From PUPG01 sp964463915 (GTDB taxonomy: Bacteria > Bacteroidota > Bacteroidia > Bacteroidales > UBA7960), in NCBI GenBank assembly GCA_964463915.1, contig CAYXEH010000004.1:1-64000 (forward strand): a DNA stretch of 64,000 bases, in the 5' to 3' direction. A model generated the notes under the pieces. That model was not told the DNA's origin. It worked only from the letters and a program-made list of their open reading frames with translations, and made no database searches. The position numbers were made by a program, and so were the translations under genes. Positions 14,476-24,235 of the stretch are shown piece after piece (positions within the stretch are counted from its first letter, which is position 1; each line of letters opens with the position of its first letter).

Positions 14476-15729
14476 ATGAGCCTGAAAAGAGTAGTTGTTA
14501 CCGGCCTGGGTGCGCTGACCCCCATCGGGAGTAACGTACCCGATTACTGGAATGCGCTGATAAACGGCGAAAGTGGTGCGGCCCCAATCACACATTTTGA
14601 TGCTTCGCAGTTCAAAACCCGTTTTGCCTGTGAGCTGAAGGGATATAACCAGGCCGATCATTTTGACCGGAAGGAAGCCCGGAAATATGACCCGTTTGCC
14701 CAATATGCCATGGTTTCTACCGAGGAAGCGATCCGGGATTCCGCAATGGATCTGGATCACATCGATAAAGACCGTGTAGGGGTAATCTGGGGAAGCGGCA
14801 TCGGCGGGATTGAAACTTTCCTCAAAGAGGTTTCAGCCTATGCAAAATCAGACGGCCCGCCGAGATTCAACCCCTTCTTTATTCCGAAAATGATCGCCGA
14901 TATTGCGGCTGGTCACATTTCCATTAAATATGGCTTCAGAGGCCCAAACTTCACCACAACCTCGGCTTGCGCTTCTTCAGCCAATGCCTTGATTGACAGC
15001 TTCAACCTGATCCGTTTGGGGAAAGCTGACATATTTATCAGCGGAGGCTCAGAAGCAGCAGTAAATGAAGCCGGTGTTGGCGGTTTCAGTTCCATGCATG
15101 CAATCTCAGTAAGAAATGACGACCCGAAAACTGCATCACGCCCCTTCGATAAAGACCGGGATGGCTTTGTAATTGGTGAAGGAGGCGGCACCGTTATTTT
15201 CGAAGAGATGGAGCATGCACTGAAGCGGGGTGCCAAAATTTACGCTGAAGTAATTGGTGGCGGTATGTCTGCCGATGCTTACCACATGACCAGCCCCCAC
15301 CCGGATGGCCTCGGTGCGCTGAAGGTGATGGAGAATACGCTGGAGGATGCCGGCATCAAGGCCACGGAAGTTGACCACATCAACACGCACGGTACCTCAA
15401 CTCCCCTTGGAGATATTGCTGAGCCCAAGGCCATTGTATCATTATTCAAAGACCACGCATATAAGCTGAGCATCAACTCGACCAAGTCGATGACCGGTCA
15501 TTTGCTGGGTGCGGCAGGCGGGGCAGAAGCCATTGCTACTATACTGGCCATACAGAATGACATTGTGCCTCCGACCATCAACCACTTTACCGATGATCCG
15601 GACATTGACAACAAGCTGGACTTTACCTTCCACAAAGCCAAAGAACGTAAGGTAGACATCGCCCTGTCCAACACTTTCGGGTTTGGCGGACACAATGCTT
15701 GTGTGGCATTTAAAAAATTCAAAAAATAA
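14476..15729 (+). CDS. fabF: Beta-ketoacyl-ACP synthase II
   Basis: A 417-aa condensing enzyme that elongates acyl-ACP with malonyl-ACP. The Cys-His-His triad is visible: Cys165 in TTSACASSANA, His305 in NTHGTSTPLGD and His342 in TKSMTGHLLGAAGG. The C-terminal SNTFGFGGHNAC is the usual glycine-rich ending. The ATG at 14476 gives the canonical start (MSLKRVVVTGLGALTPIG). It lies between acpP and rnc, the common bacterial order. The rnc frame overlaps its 3' end. Confidence 0.97.
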   Translation: MSLKRVVVTGLGALTPIGSNVPDYWNALINGESGAAPITHFDASQFKTRFACELKGYNQADHFDRKEARKYDPFAQYAMVSTEEAIRDSAMDLDHIDKDRVGVIWGSGIGGIETFLKEVSAYAKSDGPPRFNPFFIPKMIADIAAGHISIKYGFRGPNFTTTSACASSANALIDSFNLIRLGKADIFISGGSEAAVNEAGVGGFSSMHAISVRNDDPKTASRPFDKDRDGFVIGEGGGTVIFEEMEHALKRGAKIYAEVIGGGMSADAYHMTSPHPDGLGALKVMENTLEDAGIKATEVDHINTHGTSTPLGDIAEPKAIVSLFKDHAYKLSINSTKSMTGHLLGAAGGAEAIATILAIQNDIVPPTINHFTDDPDIDNKLDFTFHKAKERKVDIALSNTFGFGGHNACVAFKKFKK

Positions 15730-16492
15730 GCAACCCGTTTTGCGTCTCTTTCACCGGATCCGACGAAAACGTAATGCTTCAGAAAACACTTTGTCTGAAG
15801 CTATCAGGAACATTTTCGGATATAAGCCTAAAAACGTTGCCATCTACGAACTGGCTTTTCGTCATAAGTCGGTGGCAACGTCTTTTGATAACGGATTCAG
15901 ACAATGTAACGAACGCCTTGAGTACCTCGGAGATGCCATACTGGGAGCCATTGTGGCAGACTTTCTTTTTAAAAAATTCCCGTATAAGGATGAAGGTTTT
16001 CTCACAGAAATGCGTTCACGTATTGTGAGCAGAAGCAACCTCAACACCCTTTCCCGGAAACTGGGGCTTGACAAGCTTATTCAGACCAGTAAAGAAAGCG
16101 GCATCGCCGGATCATCCATCCTGGGCGATGCCTTTGAAGCCTTTATAGGGGCCGTGTACCTTGACAAAGGATATCTTTTTACCAAACGAATTATCATCCG
16201 CCACATCATTCAGACGCACCTGGACATTGATGAGCTATTGCAACGTGAAGTGAACCTGAAGAGCAAGGTCATTGAATGGGCCCAGAAAGAAAAAAAGGAT
16301 GTGGAGTTCAGACTGACCGACGAAAAAGACCAGGGAAAAAAAGGAAAATTCTATACCGTAGAGCTGTTAATAGAAGGAGAAATATCCGGGAAGGGCAAGG
16401 ATTACTCCATCAAAAAAGCCGAACAACATGCCGCAAGGCAGGCATGGGAACAAATTGATCATAATGTCGAAAAAACGCACATTGGCCATTGA
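15683..16492 (+). CDS. rnc: Ribonuclease III
   Basis: A double-strand-specific endoribonuclease, up to 269 aa. The catalytic signature NERLEYLGDAILGAIVADFL is followed by the second acidic cluster in LGDAFEAFIGAVYLD, and a C-terminal double-stranded RNA-binding domain is visible (KGKFYTVELLIEGEISGKGKDYSIKKAEQHAA). It processes rRNA and mRNA. The longest ATG start (15683) overlaps fabF by 47 bp; the first 19 residues look unlike the family, and a TTG at 15740 just after the fabF stop gives a more typical N-terminus (RLFHRIRRKR). The next gene overlaps its 3' end by 29 bp. Confidence 0.93.
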   Translation: MADTMLVWHLKNSKNKQPVLRLFHRIRRKRNASENTLSEAIRNIFGYKPKNVAIYELAFRHKSVATSFDNGFRQCNERLEYLGDAILGAIVADFLFKKFPYKDEGFLTEMRSRIVSRSNLNTLSRKLGLDKLIQTSKESGIAGSSILGDAFEAFIGAVYLDKGYLFTKRIIIRHIIQTHLDIDELLQREVNLKSKVIEWAQKEKKDVEFRLTDEKDQGKKGKFYTVELLIEGEISGKGKDYSIKKAEQHAARQAWEQIDHNVEKTHIGH

Positions 16493-16922
16493 TTATACAC
16501 CTGACTTCAGGTCAATCGGGGTTTTTACCGCACAAAAGGACTACAGGCTGTGCTGGTTGCTGGCTCAATATTTGCAAACGGCGTTCCGGCGACTACCGGA
16601 TTTCCGTTACTCCACAAACAATCAAACAACACCACTGGCAGTTCCCGTTTACAGACATACCGACAGTCGCTTGGTCAGCAGCTACTTTCTGATCCCCAAC
16701 AAACTGGGAACAGCTGTTCTTTTCCAAAAGCCCGCCAATATGGATTACCTGTTTCTGGTTAAACAACCCACTGACCAGTTTGATTTACCCCGGCTGATCA
16801 AAGACATCCGTAACATTCCACAGGTAAACACCGCTGTGGAAGCCGGGCCTTTTCTGGGGAAAACGGCAGAAGGCTTTTTTTTCGATTTTGAACATTACCT
16901 GGAAACCGGACCTGAGAATTAA
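16464..16922 (+). CDS. IPExxxVDY family protein
   Basis: A 152-aa small protein of a family restricted to Bacteroidota and of unknown function. Family landmarks are the N-terminal LAIDYTPDF, the KDYRLCWLLAQYL segment, a central SSYFLIPNK and a C-terminal DYLFLVK block followed by IRNIPQVNTAVEA. The ATG at 16464 lies inside the end of rnc (29-bp overlap in another frame), so translation is probably coupled to rnc. No signal peptide or membrane segment is seen, so it is likely cytosolic. Position after rnc is commonly kept in the phylum; pyruvate kinase usually follows elsewhere but not here. Confidence 0.82.
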   Translation: MSKKRTLAIDYTPDFRSIGVFTAQKDYRLCWLLAQYLQTAFRRLPDFRYSTNNQTTPLAVPVYRHTDSRLVSSYFLIPNKLGTAVLFQKPANMDYLFLVKQPTDQFDLPRLIKDIRNIPQVNTAVEAGPFLGKTAEGFFFDFEHYLETGPEN

Positions 16923-16935
16923 AAGGGCAGAGTGA

Positions 16936-17706
16936 TTATTCCAGTTTTTTTGCCTCGTCCCAGAATATATCCATCTCTGCCAGGCTCATCTTCCTCATGT
17001 CTTTTCCCGACTTCCTGGCTTCCGCCTCCAGATGCTCGAAACGTTTGACAAATTTTTTATTGGTGCGTTCCAGGGCATTCTCCGGATTCACACCAATGAA
17101 CCGGGCATAGTTGATCAGGGCAAATAAAAGATCCCCGAACTCCCCTTCCACTTTCCGGGCTTCTGCACCCTGTTCCACTTCGCTTCTCAGCTCTTCAAGC
17201 TCTTCATGCACCTTGTCCCAGACCTGGTGAGGCTGTTCCCAGTCAAACCCCACGCCTTTCACCTTATCCTGTATCCGGTAAGCCTTAACCATGGCAGGAA
17301 GCGACCCGGGAACACCTGCCAGTACCTTTTTCCTGCCACCCTTCAGTTTGATCTTTTCCCAATTATTTTTGACCTCTTCTGCTGACTCTGCTTTCACATC
17401 CCCGTAAATATGAGGATGCCGGTTAATCAGCTTGGCATTAATTGATTCCAGCACATCGGTAATGTCAAAGGCCCCCTTTTCGCTGCCGATTTTGGCATAA
17501 AACACTATGTGCAACATCAGGTCACCCAGCTCCCCCTTGATTTCCTCCAATGATTCATCCAAAATGGCATCGCCCAGCTCATAGGTTTCTTCAATGGTCA
17601 GGTGGCGTAAACTTTCCAGGGTCTGTTTTTTGTCCCAGGGGCATTTGGCCCTGAGATCATCCATAATATCAAGCAATTGCTTAAATGCCTGTAATCTTTT
17701 ATCCAT
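16936..17706 (-). CDS. mazG: Nucleoside triphosphate pyrophosphohydrolase MazG
   Basis: A 256-aa protein with two MazG domains in tandem. The first shows CPWDKKQTLESLRHLTIEE, then EETYELGDAI and GELGDLMLHIVFYA (Mg-binding Glu/Asp residues); the second shows HEELEELRSEV and EGEFGDLLFALINYARF. It hydrolyses NTPs to NMPs, clearing non-canonical nucleotides. I prefer the ATG at 17706 over the TTG at 17739, because a -7 box TACCTTTG lies between them. It is divergent from the HlyD-ABC operon. Confidence 0.94.
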   Translation of the reverse strand: MDKRLQAFKQLLDIMDDLRAKCPWDKKQTLESLRHLTIEETYELGDAILDESLEEIKGELGDLMLHIVFYAKIGSEKGAFDITDVLESINAKLINRHPHIYGDVKAESAEEVKNNWEKIKLKGGRKKVLAGVPGSLPAMVKAYRIQDKVKGVGFDWEQPHQVWDKVHEELEELRSEVEQGAEARKVEGEFGDLLFALINYARFIGVNPENALERTNKKFVKRFEHLEAEARKSGKDMRKMSLAEMDIFWDEAKKLE

Positions 17707-17722
17707 ACCTAAAATTTTTTCA

Positions 17723-17730
17723 AAGGTAGG
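17723..17730 (-). promoter_or_regulatory. -7 box of the mazG promoter
   Basis: TACCTTTG on the minus strand fits TAnnTTTG and lies 17 bases before the mazG ATG, with a T-rich segment at about the -33 distance. It rules against the TTG start at 17739, which would be upstream of the transcript. Confidence 0.45.
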
Positions 17731-17899
17731 AAGAATCAACCGAAAACAGGAAATGCATCCCAGATATTACATTCCGTCTATTGAAGGCCTGGGTGATGCG
17801 TACGCTTTGATACAGTAGGTGAACGCTTGCGAACACTTTTTTGGGTAATAATTATTACTTCCGTCCCGATCTAGCTGTTTTACAGTTTGTTGAAATTTG

Positions 17900-17914
17900 T
17901 GGCACAATATTCGT
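17900..17914 (+). promoter_or_regulatory. Sigma-54-like promoter upstream of the HlyD-ABC operon
   Basis: TGGCACAATATTCGT has a perfect -24 element (TGGCAC) and, ten bases after the GG, a GT in place of the usual GC of the -12 element. It sits 40 bases before the HlyD ATG. A TGGCACAATAT core also precedes groES. Assignment is tentative because the -12 part is imperfect. Confidence 0.4.
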
Positions 17915-17953
17915 TGATCTCAGCATGGTTACACATTTTAAAAAATTTCCGCA

Positions 17954-19204
17954 ATGGACAGAGCAATTAAGAAAAAGAAGTGGACAACAAAAAAAGTACT
18001 CATCATTGCAGGTGCAACTGCACTTGCCGTTTTTATTCTTTACCTGTTGTTCTTTCGTGATAGCAGCAGCAGACTGTATGTAGACCCGGATAAAATGACC
18101 ATCGCCACTGTTGAGCAAGGTCGTTTCCAGGAATTTATTCCGGTAGACGGTGTGGTACAGCCCATTGTGACCATTCATATTGATGCCGCTTTCGGTGGGC
18201 GCGTCGAAGAGTTATATGTACGCGACGGGGCCATTTTGGAAGAAGGAGACAAGATACTTCGTCTTTCCAACATGCAGCTGGAAATGAGCTATATGCAACA
18301 GGAAAGCCAGGCGCTCGAAGTGCTTGACCGTTATCAGAATACACGATTGAGCCTGGAAAGGAACATGTTCCAGCTTCAGCGGGAACTGGCAAAACTCGAA
18401 TACGACCTTGACATTGCAGAAAAAAATTATGCAAGGAAGAAAAGTTTTTATGACAAGGAGGTGATTGCAGAAGAAGAATACGAAAATGCTGAACGCGATT
18501 TTCATTTTGCCAGACAGAATTATGACATCGGCCTGAAAACCCTGAAACACGACTCGCTTTACATGTCGTCACAGATGGATGCGATCAATGAATCCATTGA
18601 CCGTGTTGAGAACAACATCAGCATGTTGCACACCAACCTGGATAACCTGATCATTCGCGCCCCCATCAGCGGCAGACTCTCAGCTTTCAATGCTGAACGC
18701 GGGGAAACCAAGTCAAGCGGTGAAAACCTCGGCCAGATGGATGTCCTGGACGGATATAAGTTGCGCGCCAGAATTGATGAACGCTACATCAACAGGACCT
18801 TTGTCGGACAAACCGCCACCTTTGATTACGGAGGAGAACCGTATGAATTGGAAATCAGCAAGATTTACAGTAATATTACCGGGGGAGCCTTTGAGGTGGA
18901 TCTTGAATTCAAGGATGAAGAACCGGAAGGAATACGACGGGGACAAACCATTCAGCTGAGACTTCAGTTCAGCGGTGTGGCCGACGCACTGATCATCCCA
19001 AGAGGAGGATTCTACCAGATAACCGGGGGGAACTGGATCTATGTGGTTGATCCTTCAGGATCACAGGCCACAAAGAGACATATCCGTATAGGTAGACAAA
19101 ACATCCACCATTATGAGGTCCTGGAGGGACTGGAGCCCGGTGAGCAGGTGATTGTCTCCTCTTACGACAGCTATGGTGACAAAGACAGACTGATTTTCAA
19201 ATAA
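17954..19204 (+). CDS. HlyD/MacA-family efflux periplasmic adaptor
   Basis: A 416-aa membrane-fusion protein. A single transmembrane anchor lies near residues 16-36 (VLIIAGATALAVFILYLLFF) after a basic start. Then come a lipoyl/barrel-sandwich half (IDAAFGGRVEELYVRDGAILEEGDKILRL), a long alpha-hairpin coiled coil (about 95-225), the second barrel half (LIIRAPISGRLS) and a beta-barrel plus membrane-proximal domain ending GLEPGEQVIVSSYD. It would link the inner-membrane ABC complex to an outer-membrane channel, none of which is encoded here. It is the first gene of an operon with an ABC ATPase and an FtsX-type permease. Confidence 0.93.
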   Translation: MDRAIKKKKWTTKKVLIIAGATALAVFILYLLFFRDSSSRLYVDPDKMTIATVEQGRFQEFIPVDGVVQPIVTIHIDAAFGGRVEELYVRDGAILEEGDKILRLSNMQLEMSYMQQESQALEVLDRYQNTRLSLERNMFQLQRELAKLEYDLDIAEKNYARKKSFYDKEVIAEEEYENAERDFHFARQNYDIGLKTLKHDSLYMSSQMDAINESIDRVENNISMLHTNLDNLIIRAPISGRLSAFNAERGETKSSGENLGQMDVLDGYKLRARIDERYINRTFVGQTATFDYGGEPYELEISKIYSNITGGAFEVDLEFKDEEPEGIRRGQTIQLRLQFSGVADALIIPRGGFYQITGGNWIYVVDPSGSQATKRHIRIGRQNIHHYEVLEGLEPGEQVIVSSYDSYGDKDRLIFK

Positions 19205-19264
19205 CCCTGTAACTATAAACACATTTATTTCGTCATAGATATTAACCCTTTAACCCAACGAATC

Positions 19265-19975
19265 ATGATTAAAGCAATCGATTTAACAAAAGTGTTTCGC
19301 ACCGAAGAGGTAGAAACAACAGCCCTGAATAACGTGTCTTTCGGGATCAATGAAGGAGAATTTGTAGCCATCATGGGGCCTTCAGGCTGCGGGAAATCAA
19401 CCCTGCTTAATATCCTGGGCCTGCTGGATAACCCAAGCAGTGGCCAATATCACTTTCTGGACCAGGAAGTATCCGGCCACTCCGAAAAACAACGTGCAAA
19501 CCTGCGCAAACGCAACATTGGTTTTGTATTCCAGAATTTTAACCTGATTGACGAACTCAGCGTGTTTGAGAACGTAGAACTGCCCCTGATTTATTTGGGA
19601 TACAGTGCATCAGAACGGAAAAAACGGGTGGATGAAGTGCTGGAACAAATGCAGATCATGCATCGCAGGAACCACTTCCCTCTGCAACTATCCGGTGGTC
19701 AGCAACAGCGTGTGGCTGTATGCCGTGCAGTAGTCGCCAAACCACATATCATCCTTGCCGATGAGCCGACAGGAAACCTGGACTCAGCTCATGGCGACGA
19801 AGTGATGCAATTGTTGGAAAGCCTCAACAAAAACGGCACGACCATTATTATGGTGACCCACTCCCAGCGTGACGCTTCATTTGCCCAACGCATTATACGC
19901 CTCTTTGACGGTCAGATCGTGACCGAAGACAAGAGCACGGAGTTTGTGTTGAGTACTGCCACAGCAGAGCAGTAG
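19265..19975 (+). CDS. ABC transporter ATP-binding protein (MacB/LolD type)
   Basis: A 236-aa nucleotide-binding subunit. Walker A GPSGCGKSTLLN, the Q-loop in GFVFQNFNLIDELSV, the signature LSGGQQQRVA, Walker B IILADEPTGNLDSA and the H-loop MVTHS are all present. The MacB/LolD subfamily drives mechanotransmission rather than classical transport, working with FtsX-like permeases. The adaptor gene ends 60 bp upstream. The partner permease follows, separated by a 317-bp repeat cluster, so one transcript is likely but not certain. Confidence 0.95.
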   Translation: MIKAIDLTKVFRTEEVETTALNNVSFGINEGEFVAIMGPSGCGKSTLLNILGLLDNPSSGQYHFLDQEVSGHSEKQRANLRKRNIGFVFQNFNLIDELSVFENVELPLIYLGYSASERKKRVDEVLEQMQIMHRRNHFPLQLSGGQQQRVAVCRAVVAKPHIILADEPTGNLDSAHGDEVMQLLESLNKNGTTIIMVTHSQRDASFAQRIIRLFDGQIVTEDKSTEFVLSTATAEQ

Positions 19976-20292
19976 GCTGGCGGGTGATGACGCATCCTTG
20001 GTTGATGGTTGCTGGTTGTTGGTTCTCATGGGCAGGAGAAGGGGAAAGCTGCCAACAGACTGGTAAAGCGGCCCAGGCAGTTGATAGTTCCCGGTTCACA
20101 CGGGCAGCAGACAGATCCCAAAGGGATCACACGTTAGTAACCAGGGGTCGAAGACCCCTGCACCGCAACCAACAGGCGCGTTAGCGCCGAAACCAACAAC
20201 CAGAGGGGCGTCAGCCCCGACCAACCAGAGGGGCATCAGCCCCGATCAACCAAAGGGGGCGATAGCCCCCGACTCACCAACTGCAACAGACC
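19976..20292. repeat. REP-like hairpin cluster between ABC ATPase and permease genes
   Basis: No gene is seen here. The phrase GGTTGTTGGTTCTCATGGG (20014-20032) opens the cluster and AACCAACAAC lies at 20191-20200. Short hairpins follow one another: GATCCC/GGGATC (20114-20128), AGGGGTC/GACCCCT (20143-20159), GGCGC/GCGCC (20175-20188), GGGGC/GCCCC (20205-20218 and 20230-20243) and GGGGGC/GCCCCC (20255-20270). The last three share an AACCA(G/A)A(G/A)GGGGC unit ending GCCCCGA. A related cluster lies at 24236-24419. Confidence 0.85.
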
Positions 20293-22683
20293 ATGACAAA
20301 CCACAACCTGAAAACCGCTTACAAACACTTACGGAAAAACTGGTTTTTTTCTTTCATCAATCTTTTTGGGTTGGCGACCGCGATGGCAGTCTGCCTGGTC
20401 ATTTTCCTCTATGTTTCCAGTGAACTCCGTTTTGACCGTTTTCATGAAAATGCTGACAACCTCTACAGGATTTCCATAGAAATTGATATGGAAGGCGACA
20501 TTCGCAGGGAAGGGGTAAGCAGTTATCCCATGGGCTCCGACCTGGTGGATTATTTTCCGGAAGTTACCGGAACAACCAGGCTGTCGCAATGGTACGCTCC
20601 GGTTACGGTCTGGCAGGATGACAAACAGTCAAGCATCAGCCAGGCCCCCTATGCAGAAAGCAGTTTCTTTGATGTGTTTTCTTTCGGGTTAACGCAAGGG
20701 AACCCGGCCACCGCCCTCGAAGAACCGTTTTCGGTTGTCCTCAGCCAGGACCTGGCAGAGGAGCTATTCCCGGGAGAGGAGGCCATGGGGCAAACATTAA
20801 GGCTGGATAACCAGCAACAGCAATTTGTGGTCACAGGCATTATTGAAAACTGCCCTCCCAACAGCCACATCCAATACAATATGCTAAGGTCCTTACCCAC
20901 CCTGCGGGAAATTTCCTCATCCAACTTTAATAACTGGGATGCAAACATAGACCTTTTTACCTATCTGTTGGTGAACGAAGGAACAGATATGGAACAACTG
21001 AAGGAAAAAACCCGGGAACTCGCCCACGAAAAGGTAAATTACAAATTTGAAGGCATGGGAGTATCCCTGAGCCTGGATTATCTCCCCGTCACAGAAATCC
21101 GGATGCAAGGGCAATATTCCAACGAAATGGTGGAAACCGGTACCCGGACAAAAGTCTGGCTGTTTTCTATCGTAGCCGTTTTTGTGCTTTTCATTGCAGG
21201 ATTCAATTACGTCAACCTGACCATTGCCCAATCAGGAAAGCGTGCAAAAGAGGTGGGAATCCGTAAGGTACTGGGAGCAAATAAAACCACCCTGAACAAA
21301 CAGTTTTTTACGGAAACACTTTGCCTGACATTCCTCAGCTTCCTGGCAGGACTCCTTTTGGCAGAATTATTGCTCCCTTCCTTTAATCAGCTGCTCAACA
21401 CCAACCTGAGCCTGGGAGCGGCCCCATGGTGGACCTGGCCGGGCACTTTTGCTCTATTTGTGGTGATATTCGGCACCCTGGCTGCCCTTTATCCCGCATG
21501 GTTCATGTCTGCATTTCAGCCGGCCAAAATACTCAAAGGGGAGTTCTGGAGCAAACCCGGACGTTTCCAACCACGCAACCTCCTTTTGGTGATTCAATTT
21601 GTGGTTTCCATGGGCCTGATTGTCAGCTCTCTCGTTGTTTTCGTGCAGATCCGTCACCTTCAATCAATGGATCTGGGCTTCACCCCGGGAAATTTGGTGG
21701 CAGTTGGCACAGATAATCTAAACGATGCGGAATTATTCCGCGAAAAATTATCGGACTACCCCTGGGTGGTTAGTCAAAGCATCAGTTCAGGTTTCCCCGG
21801 GGGCTCCATTTATCTGGAGGGGATCGAACCTGAGGATGTGAACACAGTGGTCATGGCCCAGAGATTCTGGACCGATCAGGCACTGCAGGGTACGATGGAT
21901 TTCAATTTGCTGGAAGGAAGGTTCTTTTCAAGAGCCGATGGCATGGAAAAGGAGAATGTACTGGTCAACCAGGCCCTTGTACGCAAATCAGGCTGGACAG
22001 ACCCCCTGGGAAAAACCATCGACCGGAATGAGAACTCTTACACCGTGATCGGTGTGGTCGAGGATTTTCATCTGCAGTCATTGCATCATGAAGTGGAGCC
22101 CCTGATGATCAATGCAACACATAGCAGGCACAATTATGAAGATCAAACATGGTATGTGCTGACCAGGTATGACAATGCTGACAGCAAAGAAATCCTCCGG
22201 CACATCCGGGAAGACTGGGAAGGATTATTTCCGTCCACCACTTTGAATTATTATTTTATCTCCGATTTACTGCGTGAAGAGTATGAAGGAGAAAGAAATT
22301 TTGGATGGCTGTTTACGGGGTTCACCCTGCTGGCCATCATCATTGCCATGCTGGGGGTCATAGGATTGTCATCCCTCATCATTCAGCGGAAACAAAAGGA
22401 GACCAGTATCCGCAAGGTGCTGGGAGCCTCTGTCACTGCAATCCTGCTGCAGCTTTCCGGGGGGTTTATTAAGTTGGTCGCTGCGGCTGCCCTGATCGCC
22501 CTCCCACTGGCTTACTGGTATATGGAAAAGTGGCTGGCAGGCTTCCCGTATGCGACCCAATTCCCCTACTGGGCATTGGCAGTAGCATTTGCAGGGATGA
22601 TGCTGATGGCCTTCATCATAGTGGCCTTACAGGCCTGGAAAGCCTCGCGGGCCAATCCCGCAGAAGTCCTCCAGGCTGAGTAA
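20293..22683 (+). CDS. ABC transporter permease, FtsX/MacB type
   Basis: A 796-aa inner-membrane protein with the Bacteroidota double-FtsX layout: an N-terminal transmembrane helix (about 16-38), a large periplasmic MacB-like domain, three helices (about 285-405), a second N-anchor and periplasmic domain (from about 430), and three C-terminal helices (about 670-790). Each FtsX half contains the conserved EVGIRKVLGA (about 318-327) and ETSIRKVLGA (about 703-712) segments. It would be energised by the upstream ATPase to move a lipid, peptide or lipoprotein with the HlyD adaptor. Its last codons are duplicated 72 bp downstream. Confidence 0.92.
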   Translation: MTNHNLKTAYKHLRKNWFFSFINLFGLATAMAVCLVIFLYVSSELRFDRFHENADNLYRISIEIDMEGDIRREGVSSYPMGSDLVDYFPEVTGTTRLSQWYAPVTVWQDDKQSSISQAPYAESSFFDVFSFGLTQGNPATALEEPFSVVLSQDLAEELFPGEEAMGQTLRLDNQQQQFVVTGIIENCPPNSHIQYNMLRSLPTLREISSSNFNNWDANIDLFTYLLVNEGTDMEQLKEKTRELAHEKVNYKFEGMGVSLSLDYLPVTEIRMQGQYSNEMVETGTRTKVWLFSIVAVFVLFIAGFNYVNLTIAQSGKRAKEVGIRKVLGANKTTLNKQFFTETLCLTFLSFLAGLLLAELLLPSFNQLLNTNLSLGAAPWWTWPGTFALFVVIFGTLAALYPAWFMSAFQPAKILKGEFWSKPGRFQPRNLLLVIQFVVSMGLIVSSLVVFVQIRHLQSMDLGFTPGNLVAVGTDNLNDAELFREKLSDYPWVVSQSISSGFPGGSIYLEGIEPEDVNTVVMAQRFWTDQALQGTMDFNLLEGRFFSRADGMEKENVLVNQALVRKSGWTDPLGKTIDRNENSYTVIGVVEDFHLQSLHHEVEPLMINATHSRHNYEDQTWYVLTRYDNADSKEILRHIREDWEGLFPSTTLNYYFISDLLREEYEGERNFGWLFTGFTLLAIIIAMLGVIGLSSLIIQRKQKETSIRKVLGASVTAILLQLSGGFIKLVAAAALIALPLAYWYMEKWLAGFPYATQFPYWALAVAFAGMMLMAFIIVALQAWKASRANPAEVLQAE

Positions 22684-22790
22684 AGTACGTACTACCACCC
22701 AAACGCATCCTGAAATATGCGGCCGCCAGGCAGATGAAACATCCAGGCTGAGTAAAGGTTTTATTACCTCCCAGAAAGGACCCCCGGGGA
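22671..22790. repeat. 72-bp-period duplication of the ABC permease 3' end
   Basis: CCAGGCTGAGTAAAG at 22671-22685 (last codons and stop of the permease) recurs exactly at 22743-22757, followed in both copies by a T/A-rich stretch and TACC-CC. The offset is 72 bases. The spacer to the MFS gene (22684-22957) otherwise shows no gene. Confidence 0.75.
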
Positions 22791-22957
22791 GGAAACCCTG
22801 TATGGAGTTTATACTGGAATTGCCCGCACAAAGGTATATCTGAGATTGAATAAATGGCCTGTATTCAGCCTTCAGCCCACAGCCTGAAAAATCAAGGATG
22901 GATTTTGTAACTTTGCCGGATCCGGCAGCCGCCGGGACATTCCAAATTCCGTAAAGA

Positions 22958-24235
22958 ATGTTTCCATTTCGAGGCAAACCCGTACAGTTCGAAACCTTCC
23001 GGCTCATGTTCCGGGCACTGAATTACCGGAACTACCGGTATTACTATGCCGGTCAGAGTGTTTCCCTGATCGGGGTATGGGTGCAGAACATCGCCATGAG
23101 CTGGCTGGTTTACCGCCTGACAGGCTCCGCCTTGCTCCTGGGAACCATTGCCTTTTCCCTGCAGATCCCCTCGCTGTTCATTGCCCCCTTTGCCGGCGTG
23201 CTGGCCGACCGGTGGAACCGGCGCAAGGTGATCATGTACACCCAGGTATTGCTCATGCTGGTGGCGTTCGTGCTGGCCTGGCTCACCCTTAGCGACCGGA
23301 TCACCGTAACCTGGATCATTGCCATGGCCCTGACCAACGGAGTTATCCTGGGGTTCGACACCCCCTTTCGCCAATCCTTTGTACCCGATATCATCACACG
23401 CCGGGAAGACCTGTCCAACGCCATTGCCCTGAATTCTTCCCTTTACAACCTGGCACGCTTCGTGGGCCCGCCCATCGGCGGAGTGCTTATTGCCCTGGTG
23501 GGAGAGGGCTGGTGCTTCTTTATCAACGGGGTTTCTTTTGTTACAGTCATCGCCGCCATGATGGCCATGCGGATCCAAAAAGTCAAACGTCCGCCACGTT
23601 ACGGATCCATATTTGCCCAGCTGCGCGAAGGAGTCAGTTACGCCTGGTCATTCCGCTCCCTGCGATACCTGATCACCCTGGTGGCCCTGAGCAGTTTTTT
23701 CGGCCTTCCGTTCCAGGCACTGCTGCCCATTTTTGCCGCCGACGTGCTGGGAGGCGACTCCGAGATGCTGGGGATTCTCACCGGTGCATTGGGAGCCGGA
23801 GCGCTCACCGGTGCATTCTTCCTGGCCTCGAGAAAAGACATTCACAGCATCCCGGGAATAACCCTGAAGGCATCCCTGATGTTTGCCGTCGGCTTGTCAG
23901 TATTTGCCCTTTCCCCGCTCACCGTGCTTTCTCTGGTGGCAATGGTGGTCACGGGTTTCGGGATGATTGTGCATTTTAACAGCACCAATACCCTGATACA
24001 AAGCATTGCTGATGAGGACAAGCGGGGGCGGGTTGTTTCCCTTTACAGCATGACGTTTATGGGTATCACCCCCCTGGGTAGCTTGCTGGCAGGCAGCGTG
24101 GCAGAATACATCGGGGTACCGTTTACCGTGTTTGCCTTTTCCCTGGTGTGCCTTGGCTCGGCACTGCTCTTCGGCAGGCGCCTTCGCACGGTTTATACCA
24201 GCCTGGCCCGAAAAATGATCAGCCACTCTGGTTAA
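22958..24235 (+). CDS. MFS transporter, EntS/MFS_3-like
   Basis: A 425-aa twelve-helix major facilitator. After a short cytosolic start (FRALNYRNYRYYYAGQSVSL) come the first helices and the loop 2-3 signature GVLADRWNRRKVI (about residues 82-94). This N-terminal pattern matches the MFS_3 group that exports siderophores and drugs. The substrate is not shown by the sequence. It stands alone between repeat-rich spacers. The REP-like cluster begins directly after its stop. Confidence 0.88.
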   Translation: MFPFRGKPVQFETFRLMFRALNYRNYRYYYAGQSVSLIGVWVQNIAMSWLVYRLTGSALLLGTIAFSLQIPSLFIAPFAGVLADRWNRRKVIMYTQVLLMLVAFVLAWLTLSDRITVTWIIAMALTNGVILGFDTPFRQSFVPDIITRREDLSNAIALNSSLYNLARFVGPPIGGVLIALVGEGWCFFINGVSFVTVIAAMMAMRIQKVKRPPRYGSIFAQLREGVSYAWSFRSLRYLITLVALSSFFGLPFQALLPIFAADVLGGDSEMLGILTGALGAGALTGAFFLASRKDIHSIPGITLKASLMFAVGLSVFALSPLTVLSLVAMVVTGFGMIVHFNSTNTLIQSIADEDKRGRVVSLYSMTFMGITPLGSLLAGSVAEYIGVPFTVFAFSLVCLGSALLFGRRLRTVYTSLARKMISHSG